DNA of 17,647 nt, taken from the NCBI GenBank assembly GCA_010015745.1, contig ML978404.1:1-17647 (forward strand). The letters are read 5' to 3'. This DNA comes from Setomelanomma holmii. Its lineage: Eukaryota > Ascomycota > Dothideomycetes > Pleosporales > Phaeosphaeriaceae. Under the pieces are notes generated by a model. It ran no database searches, was not told the origin of the DNA, and saw nothing but the letters and a program-made list of their open reading frames with translations. Below, piece after piece: positions 9,433 to 15,779 of the stretch (position 1 is the first letter of the stretch; the number at the start of each line of letters is the position of its first letter). A program made the translations under genes and the position numbers.

Positions 9433-11043
9433 CAACTTTGCCAATATTGGTCAGTCTTCTTGCGCATCGGATCTCCTTCCAGATAATATATATTGATGGG
9501 CTCTTCGTTTTCGTGATACAATGCCAGATCTGCCTTTTGTTGCGCGTTGCTGACGATCTTTTTCTTCGGGGCAGGATGGTCTCCTGTCAGATCTACTTCG
9601 ACTCGACTCTTCTTGTTTGCTGACTCTTCAACCAGATCGGGTTGATGCTTGCGCTTCTTTGCCGCGCCCGGAAGAGCTGGAAGCTGCTCTGGGCTCTTGG
9701 CCAACAAAGTCTCCGCTGCTGGTTTTGTGACAGACGGCTCGGTCGATGTCGCTTCATTCTCCGCTATCAGCAAAGTATACGCGAAGGAAGCGGTGTTAGG
9801 AGGACCTGTGACAACATTTTCGCCTTGATGGCGTTGTGTTGCTGCTGGCTTGGTGGCTACTGGTGGGGAGATAGACCGCGCAGTCAATATAGCTTCATGC
9901 TTCTTGGTCGGCATGCTACACGCAATAGAAGCGATTTTCGGGTTGTTCTCCGCGACATCTTTGCTTTGATGGTGTCGCGCTGGTGCTTGCTTTCCACAAA
10001 GCTTTTCAATACTCTCGTATAGTGTCGTCTCTTGCTCTATTGTCGGTAAAGTAGGCGCGAAAGAGGCGGTATTAGGAGCTTTCGCGGCGCAGATTTTGTG
10101 ATGATGCTGTGGCGCTGCTGCTGACTTTTCACTTGGTGATTCCACGCTCTTGTTCGATGTCGCTTCGTGCCTCGTTGTTGGTAAAGTACATGCAGAAGAG
10201 CCGGAATCCAGAGGAACCATCGCGACGTCTCCGCGTCGACAGTGTGGCGCAGCGGCTATTGGCCTTCCATTGATTGGTCCGACATTCTCGGAAAATGCTT
10301 GGTTCTCGACGATATTCTGCCAGACTGCTTCGGCCGTAGCTCTCGGCTTGCCGGCGAAGATCTTATACCAAGACAACTCGTATTGTCTAGCATTAGCTAT
10401 CACCTTCTTGATTGCTGCCCAGACCTTTTTATACTCCCCGTCCTGAGTTTCTTTCGAATCCAACGCTTGCCCTAGAGAGACTATTTCATGGAACATGTCA
10501 GCCTATTCAGGCTAGTCTCATTAGCTAATTTCGTCTATATATTGTGCTCATTGTCCATAACTTGTAATACAACCAACACTTCTTATTCTTCACTTAACAG
10601 CCCTGTACAGGCTTAAAGAACAGCTTGGGGCGTGCGCGAGTGTGCAACGACCGAAAGTGAAATACTGCACAAGGAACGAGCATTAGGCGCGCATCTTGGA
10701 CTTGTAGCCTGCTATTCTTCGGTATGCCAGAGATCTGTTGGAGCGGGGGTAACGCGAGGTCCACGCGAGAGGCCATGAACCACTGAGTCGAAGCTGGCGG
10801 TCCATCGGGCAAGGGTAAGATCTCCAAGCCTCTACCATTGAAGGCAAGGGGTGCGCCACGGGTTGAGGTCACTGTGACAGGGTGTAGATACGCGGGCTGG
10901 TAGACTTCGTGTGGTAGAGGGTCGACTGAGCCTGTTGGGAAGGGCTCGTAGCGTGCACGCTTGCTCGACTGGAACAGCTCGGCGCCGCGTGAGCGCTTTC
11001 GGGGCGACATATTTGTGATATTCGAGGTAGTCGACGAGTCCAT
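9432..11043 (-). CDS. Downstream paralog, N-terminal reading frame
   Basis: Unrecognised protein, probably nuclear. Exons (minus): 11043-10609 and 10502-9432; the intron 10503-10608 is GTACAG...AATAG, with GCTAATGA as a likely branch site. 501 aa before TGA. Exon 1 begins MDSSTTSNITNMSPRKRSRG, a basic nuclear-localisation-like start that resembles the start of the upstream paralog. After the splice, residues about 167-194 (GEYKKVW...LSWYKIF) align with GEQYWNAW...YYAWFF of that paralog. Residues about 226-410 form a degenerate repeat array. Then come basic KKRKHQ and KKSRVEVDLTGD, the latter like a SUMO-interaction motif. The frame stops at 9432-9434, exactly where the frame holding the Cys-rich module opens. 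I read both as one ancestral gene. Whether the protein is truly split, frameshifted or joined by an unseen intron is open. Confidence 0.55.
9708..10262 (-). repeat. Degenerate protein-coding tandem repeat, about 45 residues
   Basis: Four units with period 45-47 residues (about 135-141 bp). Each holds a His- or Gln-rich start, then a core like NTASFAPTLPT followed by EATT or similar, then Ser/Glu and KPAA or KSAA. The core anchors are CTLPT, PTLPT, CSMPT and YTLLI. A partial fifth start (KPAAETLL) follows. No known repeat family is recognised. Confidence 0.65.
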
Positions 11044-11542
11044 CGTGTCTGAAGCTATGACGACGGTAAGGAGAAAGATAGTCTTAGTGGTGAAAATGTG
11101 GTTGCAAGTCGCGAGTGGTTGAGTAGAGAGATTGAGGTGATCTTCTCGTTGCGTAGAGGTACGACAGAAGGGCTATCGCGAAGTCAAGCGGTGGGCTGGA
11201 AATGGCGGAGCACATGGTAAGTTAGCGCTGGGAGCTTTCACGATGAACATTGCTGACGTCAAGGGCAGATTCGATTCGTTTTCACTCTGGAGCACGACTT
11301 CATCCATGTGCATATTAGACGGCAGCCAGGATACCGTGAAGAAGAGTCAAAAGTTCTTATCTGAGGAGTTCCAATCGTCTCTTCAATCTACCTCAAGAAA
11401 GCAGCACTACAGAATGCAACGAGCAGCACAACTAGGGTATCACGAAAAGACCTGTGGCCAGAGGACAAAACAAGCCCAAGCGACGACCCAGCAAAAGCCA
11501 TCTCGCAATTCCAAGGACATCTTGAAGTCCCTACCAAGACGC
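11044..11542. other. Intergenic between the two paralogs
   Basis: About 500 bp between the last stop of the upstream copy's extended frame (11543) and the start of the downstream copy (11043), both on the minus strand. It should hold the downstream promoter. The plus-strand frame at 11243-11578 has no recognisable content. Confidence 0.5.
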
Positions 11543-11857
11543 TCAGCGCTCATCCTCATCTTTTGGGAAAGCCTCTAGCATGTCTTGATTGTCCATAACC
11601 TCGCCACCCCTGTCTTAGTCGCTGAAGAGCGAATCGAGATCATTCTCACTATCGCCATCATTCGCGGCAAGTGCGGGCTCGACTGGTGCGGCTTCCACCG
11701 GTGAAGCATGCTCGGCTTCAGATGCAGTCTCCAGGAGCACATGTGGAGCGGTCATGGAGACCACGCCAAGCAACTCAATTTCTTCCTGGGTCTTGAGGTG
11801 CGACCGCTCAAACCAGTCCTTTCGCCTAGCAGCCCACCAGCGCTCGAAGTAGTCTCA
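11543..11857 (-). pseudogene. In-frame extension beyond two stops of the upstream paralog
   Basis: Reading straight on from the TGA at 11855-11857 gives 79 protein-like codons (DYFERWWAARRKDWFERS..., then Ala/Glu-rich, ending DSENDLDSLFSD), then TAA at 11615-11617, then 23 codons ending in EVMDNQDMLEAFPKDEDE before TGA at 11543-11545. The last part resembles the C-terminus of the downstream paralog (QAMSEEDLLNEFLKDDD). No frameshift is needed. The full-length ancestor therefore probably ended at 11543, and the two stops are point changes, or they are read through. No intron of fungal size that removes either stop was found. Confidence 0.6.
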
Positions 11858-13888
11858 GTCAGGTTTCTTGCGGGTCATGAAGAGTCTACGAGAATCTTCC
11901 TTCGCCTTTTGGTAACCTCGCTCCTGCTGTTCTTTGAGTCGTTGATCTGGTTCCTCTTCCGCTGCGACTTCTTCAGCGGTGTGAGGAGGAGGTGTCTTGC
12001 CCGATGTTTCCTTAGCCTTCTTTTCAGCTTGCTTCTCAGCGTCCTGAACCTCTCGCTTTCTTAAGGCATTGTTGCGACGCGTCGTCCAGGTTCTATGACG
12101 TGAATCTAGCTTTCCGTCATGAATGAGCCGCTCGACCTGTGATTCCCAAGTCGAAATAGCTTTCCGGATCGCAGTCTTCAACTGGCTGAGCGTGTAGCCT
12201 TCGCAGCAGCACTTGTGATTCTTCTTGGTACATGACCCGTCGGCACAATCGTGGTCCTTATGTAGGCACCGCCATTTGCCGGGTTTGTCTTTGTCTGGTC
12301 CAGGCCGCCTAGTGCAGTTCTCCGGCTTTGCCTCTGGGTACCCTGGCAGCGAGACGAAATCCTTAGCATAGCAGCGCTCGCTCGGGTGCAGCTTGAGATT
12401 CTCTTCGTGTGAGCGGGAATGTAAGTTATTGCCGTCTTCAACAGCATGGCGCTTACGATGTTCAGTCTCCTTTCCGTCGACCTCAGCCATCCAGGAATAG
12501 TTCTTGCTGCATGCTCCAGTCCCAGCCCAGGCATGCTCAGCCTTGTATGCTGGCTCGATGCCAATATCTTCGCCTTTCCTATGCCGAAGATATTGATCTT
12601 GGAGCTTCGTGTCGTAGACTCGATCGTCATGTCGCTGATGCTGGCTTGTGCGCGTTGATGGCTGCACTGCCTTGGTCGGTGGAGCTTCAACATGTGGATA
12701 GACTTCTTCGACATACGCACGTCGCGAGACTACTTTTACCTCCACAGGCGGTTCTTGTGGGGCCTTTGGAAGTGGAGACAACTTCTTAAGGAACGAGTCG
12801 ATCTTCAACGGTATCTCATAAGTAGTTGTCATCTGATCCCAATGAGAGTAACGCATTTGCTGTTTCTCTTCGGTCAGATTTGATTCTTCAAAGAACCACG
12901 CATAGTAAGTATGCTCTGCCTGGCGCAACTTCACGCTCTCTTCACGTAGAGACTTCCATGCGTTCCAATACTGCTCGCCGAAGGAGCTCAATTGCCTCAT
13001 TTGCTGGCATAACCTTGCCAATGCCAGATACTTTTGAAGGCGAAATTGTGGCTGAAGGTGTCGAAACTTCCAAATATCACGAGGCTTGAGAAGTTGAGGT
13101 TGCTGCGCAAAGTTCATGAGGAAATTTTTGGGAATGCCTGGAATGATCTTTGGCCCTGGAATCTCGATCTGGGACACCGCAAGATGGAGGTGTGCCTGAA
13201 CATCGGCTTGCATCTGATCAGTGATCCGAAGCCAGCTCCATGGATCTTTCGGTGAAGCGCCTGCAGGTTGCTGCTGAGGACCTGGTGTTATCTTCTCAAC
13301 TGGAGGTTGCCGAGGGTCCGGTACAGGATGATACAAGGCGAAGTACTCATCCGATGTGGTTGGTACACGACGGTGTTGCTCTTGCGCTTGCACCTGCTGA
13401 TTTTGGGAATAAGCTTCTGCCACTTTGGTACCTCCGCGGCAGGAAGAGTGCAGAGGAGTCTGCTGCATAGCTCCAAGCTGTTGCAAAACCGAGATGTTGG
13501 GAAGTGGTGAGGGCGCAGGCATGAGCGAGCGCGCTGCGTACGCCTTGGCCTGCTCCTGCAGCAACTGTCGAGTGGCGCTTGGTGCGATCACCTTGAATCG
13601 AATAAGTTCTCCACTTGAATTTGTATAGATATGGCCGGGTATCAGTTTTCCAGGGATCTGGCTAGCATGGCTGACAGGGATTGTCTGCACTGTCTGAGTC
13701 GATGTCTCGTTGCCCACTGCTTGGGTGGCAGCGCCAAAGCTATTGAGAGGCTGCGGAAGTACTTCGCAAGCAGCACGAGATTGTTCGGTAGTAATGCGCT
13801 TATTTGTTAGCTGAGGAACATCTTCCTCCAATCTACGCTTCTGGCTTGCGACAAGCACTGGTTGCGAGGATTGACTGGATCCGGACAT
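11855..13888 (-). CDS. Upstream paralog, Cys-rich module protein
   Basis: Unrecognised intronless frame of 677 aa. I start at the ATG at 13888 (MSGSSQSSQP...SQKRRLEE) because it matches the start of the downstream paralog. The frame is open further up, with an ATG at 14041. The N-terminal third is Gln/Pro/Ser-rich. Residues about 270-336 look helical and aromatic (QYWNAWKSLREE, YYAWFF). The Cys module is at 525-560: C525-x15-C541-x6-C548-x4-C553-x6-C560, with KPGKWRCL around C541. It is followed by the helix ISTWESQVERLIHDGKLDSR and HRTWTTRRN, parallel to the paralog. A Lys/Glu/Ala-rich coiled-coil-like stretch covers about 605-670. The frame ends at TGA 11855-11857, but homologous coding sequence continues beyond it. 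A nuclear role is a guess from the basic patches and the paralog's SUMO-like motif. Confidence 0.6.
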   Translation of the reverse strand: MSGSSQSSQPVLVASQKRRLEEDVPQLTNKRITTEQSRAACEVLPQPLNSFGAATQAVGNETSTQTVQTIPVSHASQIPGKLIPGHIYTNSSGELIRFKVIAPSATRQLLQEQAKAYAARSLMPAPSPLPNISVLQQLGAMQQTPLHSSCRGGTKVAEAYSQNQQVQAQEQHRRVPTTSDEYFALYHPVPDPRQPPVEKITPGPQQQPAGASPKDPWSWLRITDQMQADVQAHLHLAVSQIEIPGPKIIPGIPKNFLMNFAQQPQLLKPRDIWKFRHLQPQFRLQKYLALARLCQQMRQLSSFGEQYWNAWKSLREESVKLRQAEHTYYAWFFEESNLTEEKQQMRYSHWDQMTTTYEIPLKIDSFLKKLSPLPKAPQEPPVEVKVVSRRAYVEEVYPHVEAPPTKAVQPSTRTSQHQRHDDRVYDTKLQDQYLRHRKGEDIGIEPAYKAEHAWAGTGACSKNYSWMAEVDGKETEHRKRHAVEDGNNLHSRSHEENLKLHPSERCYAKDFVSLPGYPEAKPENCTRRPGPDKDKPGKWRCLHKDHDCADGSCTKKNHKCCCEGYTLSQLKTAIRKAISTWESQVERLIHDGKLDSRHRTWTTRRNNALRKREVQDAEKQAEKKAKETSGKTPPPHTAEEVAAEEEPDQRLKEQQERGYQKAKEDSRRLFMTRKKPD

Positions 13889-14868
13889 ATCGGAAAAGAG
13901 TCGTTGATGGCGAGCGTATGATTGAGGTGCGTAAAGTTCAGCAGACAAGCGATTCCGATTTGCGTACAAAGGTTGAGGTCTTGCGTAACACGGGGTTTGA
14001 TTTTGTGGAGGGCAGAAACGCTTTTGTGCAGGAGGATGCATCGAGTGAAGGAGACCCGCTATTCGTGCACGCGCCGCAGACAATGCTTTTGGGTGTATTG
14101 CACCTCCAGAACTCGCGCAAGTCTGCGACTTCACCTATGACGTGATTTGCCCACAGCATTGTGGCTGCACCTGGGCGGGTGAGCAGGTGATAGTGCCCGC
14201 TTAGTCGTGTTCAGGGGAAACACATCCACTCTGCGTGTGCTACCAATCCACGTGATGAGGTTGACTTGTCGGAAAAGAACTTCTGGGTAACATCCCCCCC
14301 TGCCTGCCAGAAAACCCGCCGCGCAGGAAAAAATACGATAATTGTATCTTTTGAATGCGCCAACCTTACTGTCTACATCCATCGAGATAATAATAAATAT
14401 CTACCAGATTTGCTCACCAAGATCCAATTGTGCACTTAAAAAAATACTAACGTGTTCTGTGCTATTAATGATTTCTTACACGGCACGTTAGAGCGGCAAT
14501 AATTCTACAGCCCTGTAAAAGCATGACTACATCTAGTCTGCAACAGCTCGGCAGCTCTAAAACATAGCTAAGGTAGCAAGCATATACCTCAAAGCTTAGG
14601 AGGTGCTTGTCACGATCAAGCCCTACGCCACTTTGACCAAGAGCTACCAAAAAGGTACAGTGTGCCGAATAGGCATACTGGGCGTAGGATAGCATATATA
14701 CTCGTCACAGTGCTGAAATCCCGTGATAGATAGTGTCCGGATTAATCCGCGTCGGCATGCGGGGTCGCACCGGAGGAGGCTGGCTCTAGCGAGCTTATGT
14801 AATCACGTACCAGAATACTCGATTGAGTAAGTTATTGTTAGTTATGCTAACTACTCGGGCTCTTGCGG
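13889..14868. other. Gene-free flank, AT-rich to the right
   Basis: 13889-14150 is the possible 5' leader or an N-terminal extension of the upstream paralog (frame open to about 14134). From about 14330 on, the DNA is AT-rich with many stops in all frames. The minus frame at 14465-14695 has no recognisable content. A perfect 12-bp palindrome, CGGATTAATCCG, is at 14738-14749. This is probably worn transposon sequence beside the copia element, but I can name no element. Confidence 0.45.
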
Positions 14869-15058
14869 TTACTCCGTAAAATTTCAACGAAATTGCCCGT
14901 GCTTCGCATGGGCCTACCACCTCAATGCAAATGATCAGCTCAGTGCAACTAAACAGCTTTACGATAACAGAGCTCCACCATAATGCGTCGTAATTAGTAT
15001 TCTGAATAAGCCAGATCTTTTTAAACATGGCCCTAAGTGCATCGAAAATTACTCCGTA
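14869..15058. repeat. Segment bounded by direct repeats TTACTCCGTA
   Basis: The 10-mer TTACTCCGTA occurs at 14869-14878 and again, in the same orientation, at 15049-15058. Just inside the left copy is a hairpin, GCCCGTGC-TTC-GCATGGGC (14895-14913, one G:T mismatch). The segment could be a small non-autonomous element with a target duplication, or a remnant carrying transposon-end motifs. No open frame is worth calling. Confidence 0.35.
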
Positions 15059-15122
15059 CGCAGCAGAGGTGGTGGTGCTGAAAGAACACGCAGAAAAGCC
15101 GCGCAAGCACACTAACGTAGAT

Positions 15123-15190
15123 TACAAGCGAGTGGCGAATACAAGCGAGTGGCGAATACAAGCGAGTGGCGAATACAAGCAAGTGGCAAG
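15123..15190. repeat. 17-bp tandem repeat, four copies
   Basis: Unit tacaagcgagtggcgaa. Three copies are perfect; the fourth (15174-15190) has two differences. The array ends 64 bp before the LTR. There are no spacers, so this is a minisatellite and not a CRISPR array. Confidence 0.9.
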
Positions 15191-15254
15191 CCCTACTAAC
15201 TTTGTGCGCCTCTCTCCTCTAAACCTCAATTATCTTAACATAACGTTACTTACA

Positions 15255-15426
15255 TGTTGTCAGCCTGGCACCTCAGTTCACACGGTACACTGTGAACTGC
15301 ATCTCACGTGACTCTGTTAGTCACCTGCTTACTCATCTGGTTGTGTATATAATCGCTCACAGTAGCTCTCTCAATACAACAACCTTCTGCCTCATTCATA
15401 CCTGCCCTGTGCTCCCACATCCAACA
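15255..15426 (+). mobile_element. 5' LTR of a Ty1/copia retrotransposon
   Basis: 172 bp, with inverted termini TGTTG...CAACA. The right boundary is fixed by two facts: the copy at 1-61 ends at the same base, and a primer-binding site starts directly after it. The left boundary is inferred from the inverted terminus. Inside are a 9-bp inverted repeat (CAGTTCACA / TGTGAACTG, 15274-15299), a CACGTG box at 15305-15310 and a TATA box. The five bases before it (ttaca) would be the target duplication; the right end of the element is outside the window. Confidence 0.8.
15346..15352 (+). promoter_or_regulatory. LTR TATA box
   Basis: TATATAA in the LTR, about 80 bp before its end, the expected place for the U3 promoter. 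Transcription would start some 25-40 bases on, near the point where the left-hand LTR fragment happens to begin in this window. Confidence 0.55.
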
Positions 15427-15439
15427 GTTATGAGCCCGG
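15427..15439 (+). other. Primer-binding site, half-tRNA-iMet type
   Basis: GTTATGAGCCCGG follows the LTR with no gap. Its first 11 bases are the reverse complement of GGGCTCATAAC, the anticodon arm (CAT anticodon) of eukaryotic initiator methionine tRNA. Copia of Drosophila is known to be primed by such an internal half-tRNA fragment instead of the tRNA 3' end. Confidence 0.8.
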
Positions 15440-15484
15440 TATCCCCGCACCACGCTGCAATACTCAAATAAGATTGTTCACTCT

Positions 15485-15678
15485 TTTGATTGCTATACAC
15501 GTTGTGAACGTCGTCCCTGCAATCCTCCTGTTGCTACACGCTTGCTGTTGTTGCAACCTTTTGAGATTATATCTCTTCTACTAAGGCTATTTTCACGCCT
15601 CTAGTACTTTGATTGCTATACACGTTGTGAACGTCGTCCCTGCAATCCTCTTGTTGCTGCATGCTTACTGTCGTCGCA
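15485..15678 (+). repeat. Duplicated leader segment, 71 bp at 123-bp spacing
   Basis: 15485-15555 and 15608-15678 are copies. The first 43 bases are identical; the remaining 28 differ at six sites, all transitions (C/T or A/G). It lies between the primer-binding site and gag, in the element's untranslated leader. Confidence 0.85.
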
Positions 15679-15779
15679 TCACGCAACGCTTTAAGAACCA
15701 GTTCTCACTCTGAGGTTTTACCTCATTTTCTCTGCCGACTAGCAAGGCAGCTCTTTTTGCTGTAATAGCTACCACCAGC

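Noticed and set aside
9432..9600. Intron with a GTAGAT donor joining the two frames of the downstream paralog
   Set aside because: It would remove the VDLTGD-containing coding-like stretch. A one-base frameshift is simpler, though I cannot exclude splicing.
11820..11900. A 36-bp intron (GTAGAC...CTGAG) that would remove the TGA of the upstream paralog
   Set aside because: It keeps the frame, but it is shorter than usual fungal introns and its only branch-like CTGAC sits almost on the acceptor.
14134..14134. Start of the upstream paralog at 14134
   Set aside because: The codon there is GTG, not ATG. The ATG at 13888 matches the N-terminus of the other paralog better.
14465..15112. Two minus-strand frames of 76 and 105 codons
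   Set aside because: They lie in AT-rich repeat-bearing DNA and show no transposase or other family motif.
15123..15190. Possible CRISPR array
   Set aside because: Units are contiguous without spacers, and the genome is eukaryotic.
15315..15426. Shorter LTR starting at TGTTAG (15315)
   Set aside because: The TGTTG start at 15255 gives a better inverted match to the CAACA end, and a 172-bp LTR includes the upstream dyad and CACGTG box.
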